64,000 bases of DNA, taken from an uncultured Eubacterium sp. (GTDB taxonomy: Bacteria > Bacillota > Clostridia > Oscillospirales > Acutalibacteraceae). The notes under the pieces are model-generated. The model ran no database searches. It saw only the letters and a program-made list of their open reading frames with translations, and was not told where the DNA came from. Positions 32,954 through 41,219 of this stretch are shown piece after piece. Position numbers and translations under genes: made by a program. The DNA lies in the NCBI GenBank assembly GCA_905233545.1, contig CAJOEV010000004.1, positions 1 to 64,000 on the forward strand, read 5' to 3'. Position 1 is the stretch's first letter. Each line of letters opens with the position of its first letter.

Positions 32954-33448
32954 TTAGTCACCGATTGAAACCGAACTGTTTTGCTGATTATCGAGTACAG
33001 CGTCAATTGCAAGAACAACTGCCATCGCAAGCACTTCCCTGCTCTCATCAGCAATATCAAGTTCAAAGGTATCTCCCCATGCCATCCACTTTTTGTGAAT
33101 TGCAACAACGGGTGCTCCGTTTTCGGTAATCGTGTAGTCGTGACCGAAGAAATCGCCCTCAACTTCCCAGCCGGGTCCTTCAATTAAGTACTTTGGTTTG
33201 AATAGGGTAAACTTTTTCTTGATAACTGCAACCTCTTCGCCGTTCATTTCAACAGAAAACTTCGGCATCAGTGAAACGACCTTCTGATTTACGAAAGCAA
33301 GCTCGTTGCCCGCTGTGTCATAAATACGCAGTTTTTTGCCTACGGATATAAGTTTACCCTCAACAAAATACTTGTCTTCTCCGTAAGAATTCTGGATGCT
33401 GAATTTATCTTTCCACGAAAAGACTTTTTGTTTCATATAAAGCTTCAT
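32954..33448 (-). CDS. LURP-one-related (LOR/scramblase-fold) protein
   Basis: 164 residues forming one LOR domain. MKLYMKQKVFSWKDKFSIQ at the start, AVIKKKFTLFKPKYLIEG in the middle and AIHKKWMAWGDTFELDI near 130 are characteristic. The family shares its fold with phospholipid scramblases and Tubby domains; bacterial members (YxjI type) have no proven function. AAGGAGG precedes the ATG. It stands just before the lipoprotein gene in transcription order. Confidence 0.88.
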   Translation of the reverse strand: MKLYMKQKVFSWKDKFSIQNSYGEDKYFVEGKLISVGKKLRIYDTAGNELAFVNQKVVSLMPKFSVEMNGEEVAVIKKKFTLFKPKYLIEGPGWEVEGDFFGHDYTITENGAPVVAIHKKWMAWGDTFELDIADESREVLAMAVVLAIDAVLDNQQNSSVSIGD

Positions 33449-33498
33449 AATTTTGCCTCCTTAATGATGCTTTTTCATTATTTATTTTAACAAATATA

Positions 33499-33969
33499 TT
33501 AATATTTTTCAACTATATCCTTTAATTCTTCTGCAGTATTGATTCCGTTGAGCATAATGCCCTCGGTGACCTCTGCACCTTTTGCATAATCCTTCAAAAA
33601 ATCAACAGCCTTTGCAAAATCGCTTCCGCCTGAAGTTGCAAAAACAACAATTTTCTTACCCGAAAAATCATATGCATCAAGAAAACTTCTGATAATAAGC
33701 GGTGCTGTGAAATACCATATCGGAAATGCAAGAAAGATTATGTCGTAATCGCTGATATTTGCATCTGTGTCCGAAAGAGCTATTTTTGCTTTTTTTATCC
33801 ATTCCTTATTGCATCTTGAAAATGGTTTTCTCCAATTGATGTCCTCTGCACTGTAGGGCGTTTCAGGTTTGATTTCATAGATATCTGCGCCCGATGCTTC
33901 GCTGAGAAGCTGTGCTTTTTTAGCTGTTGTTCCCTCTGCCGAGAAAAATGCAATTAATTTTTTGCTCAT
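33499..33969 (-). CDS. Flavodoxin-family protein
   Basis: 156 residues. IAFFSAEGTTAKKAQ (about 5-19) is the FMN phosphate loop. FLAFPIWYFTAPLIIRSFLDAY (about 80-100) supplies the second FMN contact and VVFATSGGSDF the third. This is the flavodoxin_4 type, an electron carrier or NAD(P)H-linked quinone/azo reductase. A single gene, 30 nt after a kinase-like gene on the other side of an intergenic gap. Confidence 0.87.
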   Translation of the reverse strand: MSKKLIAFFSAEGTTAKKAQLLSEASGADIYEIKPETPYSAEDINWRKPFSRCNKEWIKKAKIALSDTDANISDYDIIFLAFPIWYFTAPLIIRSFLDAYDFSGKKIVVFATSGGSDFAKAVDFLKDYAKGAEVTEGIMLNGINTAEELKDIVEKY

Positions 33970-34032
33970 AGTATTGCTCCTTTATTATTGATTAAGGGCG
34001 GGTGTGAAAACCCGCCCCTATTTATCTTGCAA

Positions 34033-35664
34033 TTAATCGTTGTCCTCAGTTGTCGGCTGAGTTGTTGTCTGAACTTCACCGTATACCTGCAGAATAACCT
34101 CGTCTCCAACCGCAGCTTCTTCGCCTGCTGCAGGTGCGCTTCCGTAGGTTGCTTTAACGGTTTTCGGTGTATGAGTTCCGTCGTTATAAACCTCAACGCT
34201 TGAAACCTTGAAGCCGAGATCCTCAAGAGTCTTTTTGGCTTCGTCAATGGGCTTGTTGCTCAAATCGGGAATTGTTTCGGTCTGGATTCCGCGGCTTACA
34301 GTTAAAACTATATCCGATGCCATCGGAACGCTTTCGCCTGCAGGAACACTCTGCTTGAATATAATTCCTTCTTCAACGTCCGAGGAATACTCAAATTCAA
34401 AAGTAATTGCAAACTGCTCGTTCCATGCTCCGTTGTTTTCAACATCAGCCTGGGTGTAGCCGTTTGTTACAAAGTCGGGAACCTCGTAATCAACTGCCTG
34501 GGTTGTTGCAACTGTTGTTTCGGGTTTTTTAATCAAATCGGTAAACTGAACAATATATATTCCGGCGCCGATTGCCGCAACAATCAAAACTACAAGAATG
34601 CTTATTATAACTCTTTGTTTAACATTCTTTGCCTTGTTCGGGTCACGGTATTCCTCTTCTTCAACATATTCGGGTTCGTCGTTTGCAGCCTTTGCAATAA
34701 CTGCGGGTGCTGCGTCAAGATATTCCCTGTATTCGGTAATGCTCTTAATTCTCTTTTCGGGATAAATCTGCATTCCGTTTCCGATTGTTTTAATAACATG
34801 CATCGGAATTGTTTCTGCAATTGAATTCGGAATCATAAGCTTGTCGTTTGCTTCTCTCGACGGAGCACTCGGCGGATTTGTTCCGGCAAGAGCTCTGTAT
34901 ATACAAGCTGAGAATGCATATATGTCCGTTGCAGGACACATCTTATGATTGTTTTCATACTGCTCGATTGCAGTATATCCGTCGCAGAAATTGAAATCAA
35001 GCGCACTTGTTATGTCACATGCTTCCTGAATTGTAAAGGGTCTTAAGCGAACCTTTCCGTCCCTGCAAAGAACAAGGCTGTCGGGAGTAATCGAGCCGTG
35101 TATAATTCCGTTTGCATGAAGATTTTCAAGCGTTGTTAAAACGGGCATAAACATAAGTCTTGCATTGTCCCACGGAATATAACCGTTTTCAGCTCTTAAA
35201 AGATACTCACGAAGCGGAATGCACTCAACATGCTCAATGATTGCATAAACTGTTTCGTTTTCTTCAAAAACATCATAAACGGGAACAACTGCAGAAAGCG
35301 AATGAAGCTTTTCAAGCGTTGTCCAGAGTTTATAGAATGACTTTTTATACTTTTCAACTTCGCCGGTATATTTCTGGCGAACATGAATTTCAGCCGAGCC
35401 TTCAAGGCGTGAGCTTATTCCCTTCGGATAGAATTCTCTGATAACGATTTTCTTGTCAAGCTGAAGATCGTATCCCGAATAGGAAACAGCGTCGCTTTCA
35501 TGTTCCTGAACAGCACCGACAACATATTTGTCGGCAATAATTGTTTTAGGTGCAAGATACATAGTGTTGGGCTCTGTATCATTATCGTAGCCGCACTCCT
35601 GACATTCGGCGCCGTCTCTCAGTTCCTTAAAACAATTCATACAAAGGTTGTCTATATCTTTCAT
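34033..35664 (-). CDS. PASTA-domain membrane pseudokinase with zinc ribbon
   Basis: 543 residues from ATG 35664 (MKDIDNLCMNC). An N-terminal zinc ribbon (C8, C11, C21, C24) is followed by a kinase-like domain (about 45-310), a transmembrane helix near 355-380 and two PASTA repeats outside the cell. The catalytic residues are lost: the glycine loop is absent, the VAIK lysine is R76 (VIREF), HRD is HGS (189-191) and DFG is PFT (209-211). So it probably senses cell-wall muropeptides but signals by binding rather than phosphorylation. PASTA kinases (PrkC/Stk) normally lie beside a PP2C phosphatase; none is here. Confidence 0.82.
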   Translation of the reverse strand: MKDIDNLCMNCFKELRDGAECQECGYDNDTEPNTMYLAPKTIIADKYVVGAVQEHESDAVSYSGYDLQLDKKIVIREFYPKGISSRLEGSAEIHVRQKYTGEVEKYKKSFYKLWTTLEKLHSLSAVVPVYDVFEENETVYAIIEHVECIPLREYLLRAENGYIPWDNARLMFMPVLTTLENLHANGIIHGSITPDSLVLCRDGKVRLRPFTIQEACDITSALDFNFCDGYTAIEQYENNHKMCPATDIYAFSACIYRALAGTNPPSAPSREANDKLMIPNSIAETIPMHVIKTIGNGMQIYPEKRIKSITEYREYLDAAPAVIAKAANDEPEYVEEEEYRDPNKAKNVKQRVIISILVVLIVAAIGAGIYIVQFTDLIKKPETTVATTQAVDYEVPDFVTNGYTQADVENNGAWNEQFAITFEFEYSSDVEEGIIFKQSVPAGESVPMASDIVLTVSRGIQTETIPDLSNKPIDEAKKTLEDLGFKVSSVEVYNDGTHTPKTVKATYGSAPAAGEEAAVGDEVILQVYGEVQTTTQPTTEDND

Positions 35665-35701
35665 ATCAATCACTTCACTTATACATAAAATAACACAATA
35701 T

Positions 35702-35730
35702 ATAATATCAATATAAATCGTCAATGTCAA
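35702..35730 (-). promoter_or_regulatory. Promoter of the pseudokinase gene
   Basis: Minus-strand TTGACA (complement of 35725-35730), 17-bp spacer, TATTAT (complement of 35702-35707). Confidence 0.75.
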
Positions 35731-35784
35731 GAAAGTATATGTTAAAAATCCAAGAACAGCGGTACGATTTTTCGGCTTTCCTTA

Positions 35785-35813
35785 TTGCTAATGCCGCATT
35801 ATTGCGCTATAAT
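35785..35813 (+). promoter_or_regulatory. Promoter of yhaM-prmA
   Basis: TTGCTA (35785-35790), 17-bp spacer, TATAAT (35808-35813), 30 bp before the ATG. Confidence 0.7.
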
Positions 35814-35842
35814 AAATGCAAATATTGTTTCGGAGGATAAAA

Positions 35843-36835
35843 ATGAATTTCAGAGAACTTTCAAACGGCATGTGCGAAGGCTTTGTTCTTCTTAAAAAAT
35901 GCGAAGAAAAAAAGACCAAAAACGGTTCTGTTTATCTTGATATGATTATTGGCGATAAGGAAGGCGAAATGAGCGCCAAGCACTGGGATTTTGGCGGCGG
36001 CGTTGTTTTTGAAAAGGAATCCGTTGTTAAAATCAGAGGCTATGTTGAACAGTATAACGGAAGGGACCAGTTCAGAGTAACCCAGATAAGACCTGTATTA
36101 AGCTCCGACGAATATAAGCTTACAGACCTTGTTCCCTCTGCTCCGATAGGCGGTGAACAGATTTTTGAAATGATTAAGGCGAGAGTTGAAAAATTCGAAA
36201 ACGAAAACCTGAAAAAAATCGTTCTCTCGATTATTGAAGAAAAAAGAGATTTGCTCATAACATGCCCCGCTGCATTAAGACTTCACCATGCACTGCTCGG
36301 CGGACTTATGTATCACACAATCAGCATTATCAGAATGGCTGAGGAAATCAGCAAAATATACACCAATATCAACACCGAACTGCTTCTTTCGGGCATAATT
36401 CTTCATGATGTTGCAAAAACCTGGGAGCTCGAACCGGGAAAAACAGGGCTTGCAAAGGGATATACCGCCGAGGGCGAGCTAATCGGTCACCTTGTTAAAG
36501 GCGCAATGTATGTCAACGACAAGGCAAAAGAACTGGAAATAGAATGCGCAGAAGTTCCGCTTCTTGAGCATATGATTCTCTCACATCACGGTGTACCCGA
36601 ATACGGTTCACCCGTCCGCCCGATGTTCCTTGAGGCTGAAATTCTTTCGTCACTTGACGCGCTTGACGCTACTATATATGAAATAAACGACGCAACATCA
36701 AAGGTTGAGATTGGTCAGTTCACGGACAGACAGTGGGCGCTTGATGACAGAAAGCTGTACAACCACGGACTTTCGGACACAAAACACACAGTTAATCTTT
36801 ATTCAGACGGAGATATGAAAAATGGGAATGACTAA
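35843..36835 (+). CDS. yhaM: 3'-5' exoribonuclease YhaM-like (OB fold and HD domain)
   Basis: 331 residues from ATG 35843, chosen for GGAGG at 35832-35836. The N-terminal OB fold (about 10-90) binds nucleic acid. The HD metal-binding domain follows, with LRLHHALLGGLMYHT, SGIILHDVAKTWEL (His-Asp pair) and HMILSHHGVPEYGSP. YhaM trims RNA and single-stranded DNA from the 3' end with Mn. It overlaps prmA by 14 nt, an unusual partner that makes the two coexpressed. Confidence 0.88.
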   Translation: MNFRELSNGMCEGFVLLKKCEEKKTKNGSVYLDMIIGDKEGEMSAKHWDFGGGVVFEKESVVKIRGYVEQYNGRDQFRVTQIRPVLSSDEYKLTDLVPSAPIGGEQIFEMIKARVEKFENENLKKIVLSIIEEKRDLLITCPAALRLHHALLGGLMYHTISIIRMAEEISKIYTNINTELLLSGIILHDVAKTWELEPGKTGLAKGYTAEGELIGHLVKGAMYVNDKAKELEIECAEVPLLEHMILSHHGVPEYGSPVRPMFLEAEILSSLDALDATIYEINDATSKVEIGQFTDRQWALDDRKLYNHGLSDTKHTVNLYSDGDMKNGND

Positions 36836-37775
36836 TGCAGTTGAACACGACAAATGGACAGAAATCAAAATATATGTTCCCATCAGCGATATTGAAACTG
36901 CTCAAAACATTGCAACAATGGTTGTTCCCTACGGAATATATGTTGAGGACTATTCCGCTCTTGAAGAGGAAGTTGATGAAATCGCTCATATTGATTTGAT
37001 TGAAGAAAGCCTTCTGAACAAAAACAAAAACGAGGGAATAATTCACATATACATCAATCCCGATGAAAATCCTTTGGAAGCGGTTTCATTCATTAAGGAA
37101 AGATTCGAAAGCGTTGGTATCAGTGATTTCAAAATCGAGTTTGAGGACTGTTTAACCGAGGATTGGCAGAATAACTGGAAACAGTATTTTCATGCAATGC
37201 CAATAGGCGAAAAGCTTTTAATCCGTCCTCTCTGGGAAAATGAATTCGACGCTCAGGGAAGAAAAATACTAAATATCGAGCCCGGACTTGCCTTCGGCAC
37301 AGGCTCCCACCCGACAACAAAACTTTGTCTTGAAACACTTGAAAACTATGTTGACGAGAATTCAACAATTCTTGACATCGGCTGCGGAAGCGGAATCCTT
37401 TCGATTGCATCCCTGCTTTTAGGCGCAAAATCCGCTCTCGGCGTTGACATTGATTCGCTTGCAGTTAAAACTGCCGTAAAAAATGCTGCCGAGAATGATT
37501 TTGACGAAAGCAGAATACAATTTATACAGGGAAATCTTTCGGACAAGGTCAGCGGAAAATTCAGCATTGTTGTTGCAAATATTGTTGCCGACATAATTAT
37601 TCAGTTTAATTCTCAGGTCGGTGAATTTCTTGAAGACGACGGCGTTTATATAACCGGCGGAATCATTGAAAACAGGGAGGATGATGTTCTTCTTTCCTTT
37701 GCTCAAAGCGGTTTTGAGGTTGTTGAAAGACGCGAAAATAACGGATGGCTGGTTTTTGTTTTAAAGAAAGCATAA
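36822..37775 (+). CDS. prmA: Ribosomal protein L11 methyltransferase
   Basis: 317 residues. The N-terminal substrate-recognition domain contains WTEIKIYVPISDIETA. The SAM domain has PGLAFGTGSHPTTKLCLE (about 145-162), ILDIGCGSGILSIA (about 182-195) and NIVADIIIQ. PrmA trimethylates L11. The start is either 36822 or the ATG two codons later (36828); both lie within the yhaM 3' end. It is the last gene of the pair. Confidence 0.95.
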   Translation: MGMTNAVEHDKWTEIKIYVPISDIETAQNIATMVVPYGIYVEDYSALEEEVDEIAHIDLIEESLLNKNKNEGIIHIYINPDENPLEAVSFIKERFESVGISDFKIEFEDCLTEDWQNNWKQYFHAMPIGEKLLIRPLWENEFDAQGRKILNIEPGLAFGTGSHPTTKLCLETLENYVDENSTILDIGCGSGILSIASLLLGAKSALGVDIDSLAVKTAVKNAAENDFDESRIQFIQGNLSDKVSGKFSIVVANIVADIIIQFNSQVGEFLEDDGVYITGGIIENREDDVLLSFAQSGFEVVERRENNGWLVFVLKKA

Positions 37776-37780
37776 CACTA

Positions 37781-37809
37781 TTGCATAAACACAAGAATTT
37801 TGTTATAAT
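37781..37809 (+). promoter_or_regulatory. Promoter of the SDR gene
   Basis: TTGCAT (37781-37786), 17-bp spacer, TATAAT (37804-37809). Confidence 0.75.
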
Positions 37810-37839
37810 CAGATTATAATTCCAGTGGAGGTTACTAAT

Positions 37840-38700
37840 ATGAAATATGCTCTTGTAACAGGTGCAACAAGCGGACTCGGCAGAGAAATTGCAAAAAGAG
37901 TTTCTGAAAGCGGATGGTATGTTTTTGCCTGCGGCAGAAATGAAAAATCGCTTGAAGAGCTCAAAAACACTACATTTGTTCATCCGCTTTGTGTTGACGT
38001 TACCAAACAGGAAAGCATTGACGCAGCATTTGAAGAGGTTTCAGGTATTACAGATAAGCTTGACGCAATAATCAATTTCTCGGGCGTTCAGCAGATGTCC
38101 TCTCTCGTTGAGGGAAATATCGAAATTGTTTCCGATATGATTGAGGTTAACCTTATGGGAATGGTTCGAATGAACAAAACCTTCTTCCCTCTTATCAAAA
38201 AGGCAAAAGGAAGAATTATCAACTGTTCATCCGAATGCGGCTGGATGACACCACAGCCCTTCAACGGTCCCTACACTCTTTCAAAATACGCTGTTGAGGC
38301 ATATAACGACTCGCTCAGAAGAGAGCTTATGTTTATTGATGTTCCCGTTATCAAAATTCAGCCCGGTTCATTCAAAACCGCAATGCACGGAACAACAACA
38401 AAATCCTTTGAAAGACTTTCAAACAGCACAACAATGTACAGCGATGTGCTTGATAAAATGAAGGTTATGATGGAAATCGAACTCAAGATGGCAAACGACC
38501 CGAGACATCTTGTTGAAGCTGTTATGAAAGCGCTTGAAAGTGAAAGGCCGAAGCAGAAATACAGAGTTAAAAACTCACCGATTCTTGGTTTCGTTGAAAT
38601 CTGGCACCCCGAAATTGTTGACACAACCTATAAAACCGTTTTGTCATCCAAGCTCGTCGGTGAGGTTATCGACAAGGTTAAGGATAAAATTGAAAAATAA
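37840..38700 (+). CDS. Short-chain dehydrogenase/reductase
   Basis: 286 residues from ATG 37840 with GGAGG 9 nt upstream (the longer frame from 37825 overlaps that site). TGATSGLGREI (about 7-17) is the NAD(P)-binding GxxxGxG. NFSGVQ is the NAG-like motif, INCSSECG the catalytic Ser strand and YTLSKYAVEAY the catalytic Tyr-x3-Lys. A classical SDR of the YqjQ/DltE-like group; substrate unknown. Followed by its own terminator. Confidence 0.88.
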   Translation: MKYALVTGATSGLGREIAKRVSESGWYVFACGRNEKSLEELKNTTFVHPLCVDVTKQESIDAAFEEVSGITDKLDAIINFSGVQQMSSLVEGNIEIVSDMIEVNLMGMVRMNKTFFPLIKKAKGRIINCSSECGWMTPQPFNGPYTLSKYAVEAYNDSLRRELMFIDVPVIKIQPGSFKTAMHGTTTKSFERLSNSTTMYSDVLDKMKVMMEIELKMANDPRHLVEAVMKALESERPKQKYRVKNSPILGFVEIWHPEIVDTTYKTVLSSKLVGEVIDKVKDKIEK

Positions 38701-38706
38701 TTTTTT

Positions 38707-38734
38707 GAGGATATGTTTAGCATATCCTCTTTTT
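38707..38734 (+). terminator. Terminator after the SDR gene
   Basis: GAGGATATG (38707-38715) pairs with CATATCCTC (38721-38729), then TTTTT. Confidence 0.85.
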
Positions 38735-38765
38735 GTTCATACTATCAAAGAAAGGATTTGATAGT

Positions 38766-39215
38766 ATGAAAGAAAAAATCGGAAAAGACGGCGATACCGT
38801 AAAACTTCTGCGCGAATGCGACGCGGGAATAAAAATGGGAATTTCATCAATTGAAGATGTTGTCAGTGATGTAAAAGACAGAAACTTCCGTGAAATGCTC
38901 AATGAGTGCAGACGCCGTCACGAGGCGCTCAGCATTGAGGTCGGGGCGCTTCTTGATGAACATCAGGACGCGGGCAAAAATCCAAACCCGATAGCTAAAA
39001 GTATGAGTTACATCAAAACAAACTTAATGATGACGATTAAGCCAAAGGATGAAACGGTTGCCGACCTTATGACAGATGGGTGCAATATGGGCATAAAATC
39101 CCTTGGAAGATATCTCAATCAATATAAAAGTGCTGATGAAAAATCAAGGGATATCGCCAAAAATCTCATATCGCTTGAGGACAGGCTTTCAAATGATTTG
39201 AGAGAATATCTTTAA
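38766..39215 (+). CDS. Four-helix ferritin-like (DUF2383-type) protein
   Basis: 149 residues from ATG 38766 (MKEKIGKDGDTVKLLREC), with AAAGGA upstream. The protein is almost all helix: LLRECDAGIKMGISSIEDV, NFREMLNECRRRHEALSIEV, MSYIKTNLMMTIK and MTDGCNMGIKSLGRYLNQY give four amphipathic helices as in DUF2383 ferritin-like proteins. A metal site is not obvious. A single gene, followed by a palindromic intergenic repeat. Confidence 0.65.
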   Translation: MKEKIGKDGDTVKLLRECDAGIKMGISSIEDVVSDVKDRNFREMLNECRRRHEALSIEVGALLDEHQDAGKNPNPIAKSMSYIKTNLMMTIKPKDETVADLMTDGCNMGIKSLGRYLNQYKSADEKSRDIAKNLISLEDRLSNDLREYL

Positions 39216-39220
39216 TAATC

Positions 39221-39298
39221 AAGGTGTCAGGTATCAGGTGTCAGGTTTTAGGTTTGCAAATAATCATTATGCTGACACCTAACGCCTGACTCCTAAAT
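39221..39298. repeat. Palindromic GTGTCAGGT-type intergenic repeat
   Basis: GGTGTCAGGTATCAGGTGTCAGG on the left and CTGACACCTAACGCCTGACTCC on the right form a long imperfect inverted repeat built from a 7-10 nt word. It is similar in style, not sequence, to the repeats around typA. Confidence 0.6.
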
Positions 39299-39365
39299 TT
39301 TTATGGACTTTTCATCCTAAATGTAATATAATATATTGAATGAAATTTCAGGAGAATGAATATTT

Positions 39366-40391
39366 ATGAATATTGTTGTTTTGGCAGGCGGCATCAGCAC
39401 AGAGCGCGATGTTTCGCTGATTACGGGAAAAAACGTTGTTAAAGCATTAAGAGGCTGCGGCGAAAACGCTGTTTTACTCGATGTTTTTCTCGGATATAAC
39501 GGGGACGCTGCAACATTTTTTGAAAGCAGTGACGGTAATGTCAATGCGGTTAATGCAATCGGAATTGTTGACCCGAGCATTGATGATATAAAAAAAGCAA
39601 GAAAAGATGACTCAAACGCTCTTTTCGGAAACAATGTTATTGAAATCTGCAAAATGGCGGACATTGTTTTCATTGCGCTTCACGGTGAGGACGGCGAAAA
39701 CGGAAAAGTTCAGGCAACCTTCGACCTTCTCGACATCAAATACACCGGTTCGGGATGCATTGCAAGTGCTATGGCGATGAACAAATACATATCAAAACAA
39801 ATGATGGATGCAAACGGCATCAGAAACGCAAAATACAGTTTTGTAACAAAAAACAGCGCCGATATCAGATATGAATATCCCTGCGTAATTAAGCCGACAT
39901 CGGGCGGTTCAAGCGTCGGAATTTCAATTGTTAAAAGCAAAGAGGATTTTGACGAAGCCGTCAAAACCGCTTTCAGATACGAAGATGAAATCATTATCGA
40001 AGAGTTTATCGAAGGACGCGAGTTTTCGGTTGGTGTTCTCGGCGATACTGTTCTCCCTCCGATTGAGATTATTCCGAAAGAGGGCTTTTATGACTACAAG
40101 AACAAGTATCAGGAAGGCATGACAATAGAAATCTGCCCCGCCGAACTCAGCGAAGCAGACACAAAAAGACTTCAGAAAAACACAAAGAGAGTTTTTGATG
40201 TTTTGAATCTTGAAGTTTACGGAAGAATTGACTTCATTCTTTCCAAGGATAACAATGAATTCTACTGCCTTGAGGCTAATTCCCTTCCGGGACTTACCTC
40301 TTTAAGCCTTCTTCCCCAGGAGGCAAAGGCAATCGGGATTGAATACCCCGACCTCTGTAAAAAAATCATTGAATTATCACAGAACAAATAA
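39366..40391 (+). CDS. ddl: D-alanine--D-alanine ligase
   Basis: 341 residues. VLAGGISTERDVSLITGKNV at the start, LHGEDGENGKVQ (about 100), KPTSGGSSVGISIV (ATP loop, about 178), EEFIEGREFSVGVLG and RIDFILS..NEFYCLEANSLPGLT (Mg ligands) are all present. It makes the D-Ala-D-Ala dipeptide for peptidoglycan. The two active-site loops read EGMTIEICPAEL and GLTSLSLLPQ, so a D-Ala-D-Ala rather than D-Ala-D-Lac product is expected. Stand-alone with a terminator. Confidence 0.95.
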   Translation: MNIVVLAGGISTERDVSLITGKNVVKALRGCGENAVLLDVFLGYNGDAATFFESSDGNVNAVNAIGIVDPSIDDIKKARKDDSNALFGNNVIEICKMADIVFIALHGEDGENGKVQATFDLLDIKYTGSGCIASAMAMNKYISKQMMDANGIRNAKYSFVTKNSADIRYEYPCVIKPTSGGSSVGISIVKSKEDFDEAVKTAFRYEDEIIIEEFIEGREFSVGVLGDTVLPPIEIIPKEGFYDYKNKYQEGMTIEICPAELSEADTKRLQKNTKRVFDVLNLEVYGRIDFILSKDNNEFYCLEANSLPGLTSLSLLPQEAKAIGIEYPDLCKKIIELSQNK

Positions 40392-40394
40392 AAA

Positions 40395-40428
40395 AGCTCG
40401 GCAGAAATTATCTGCCGAGTTTTTTATG
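40395..40428. terminator. Terminator shared by ddl and the convergent gene
   Basis: CTCGGCAGA pairs with TCTGCCGAG, with A-run before and T-run after. Confidence 0.88.
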
Positions 40429-41047
40429 CTTTTTCTACATCAATATCTGCGATTTTATCAAGAAAATCCTTTGGAGTTATAACAGTTCCCATTTCAAAGA
40501 ATTCATCCATATTCAGATTGAAATTATTGACAAAAACAGGAACTCCTGCATACTCGATATCAATGTGGAGCCTTTTTGCATCCTCAAAAATTGATTTGAT
40601 ATCATAGTTATTGCAGTCATAGTATTTCTTGGCGCAGACCTCGTTGTTATGAATATACTGCAAAATAATGTTCCTTGTTGATTTCGAAATTGAAATATAT
40701 TTCGAATGATTTTTTGAAAGCGCTTGTCCCATAGTCATCTGGCAAACTGCCTTGCAGGCTCCGCTGTTCAGGAAAAACTCATTGATAAAAATTGCTTCAA
40801 GCGGACTTGTGTCGTCGGGAGTAATTATTGCAAGAACACTTTTTGAATATTTTTTTCCGTATTCTTTCTTAATGAACTGCTTAAAATAGTACTCGCATTC
40901 AGAAATCTTTTTTGCAAACTGATGATAAAACGGAATATTGCACGCTTCATCAAGTCCGGGCATTGTGAAAGTTGTGAATTCTTCGCTATCTTTTTTACGA
41001 ATAAGAATATATTCATTGGTAATAATCATAGGAATAGTTTTGGGCAT
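40424..41047 (-). CDS. Hypothetical cytosolic protein
   Basis: 207 residues from ATG 41047 (MPKTIPMIITNEYILIRKK). AGAGGTG and a consensus promoter lie just upstream, so the longer frame to 41278 is not used. No family recognised. There is no signal peptide or membrane helix. AIITPDDTSPLEAIFINEFFLNSGACKAVCQMTMGQALSKN resembles the fold-defining central part of actin-like or SseB-like proteins only vaguely. It is divergent from yerB with an inverted repeat between the two promoters. Confidence 0.6.
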   Translation of the reverse strand: MPKTIPMIITNEYILIRKKDSEEFTTFTMPGLDEACNIPFYHQFAKKISECEYYFKQFIKKEYGKKYSKSVLAIITPDDTSPLEAIFINEFFLNSGACKAVCQMTMGQALSKNHSKYISISKSTRNIILQYIHNNEVCAKKYYDCNNYDIKSIFEDAKRLHIDIEYAGVPVFVNNFNLNMDEFFEMGTVITPKDFLDKIADIDVEKA

Positions 41048-41075
41048 AATAACACCTCTTGCTTTTGATAATATA

Positions 41076-41104
41076 ATTATACAGCATATCTTATTTATTT
41101 TCAA
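41076..41104 (-). promoter_or_regulatory. Promoter of the 207-aa protein gene
   Basis: Minus-strand TTGAAA (complement of 41099-41104), 17-bp spacer, TATAAT (complement of 41076-41081). Confidence 0.8.
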
Positions 41105-41108
41105 TAGT

Positions 41109-41124
41109 GTTACAATTGTGTAAC
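41109..41124. promoter_or_regulatory. Inverted repeat GTTACA-ATTG-TGTAAC (candidate operator)
   Basis: Perfect 6-bp arms with a 4-bp centre, located between the divergent promoters of the 207-aa gene and yerB. It sits just upstream of the minus-strand -35. Confidence 0.5.
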
Positions 41125-41219
41125 TTTTATACACATTATTGCAATATATGGTATAATAAACCGATATAATTTGAAAGGACGGGCGTTTAAAGAACAAACA
41201 CTTTTGCCCCGAAAAAATT

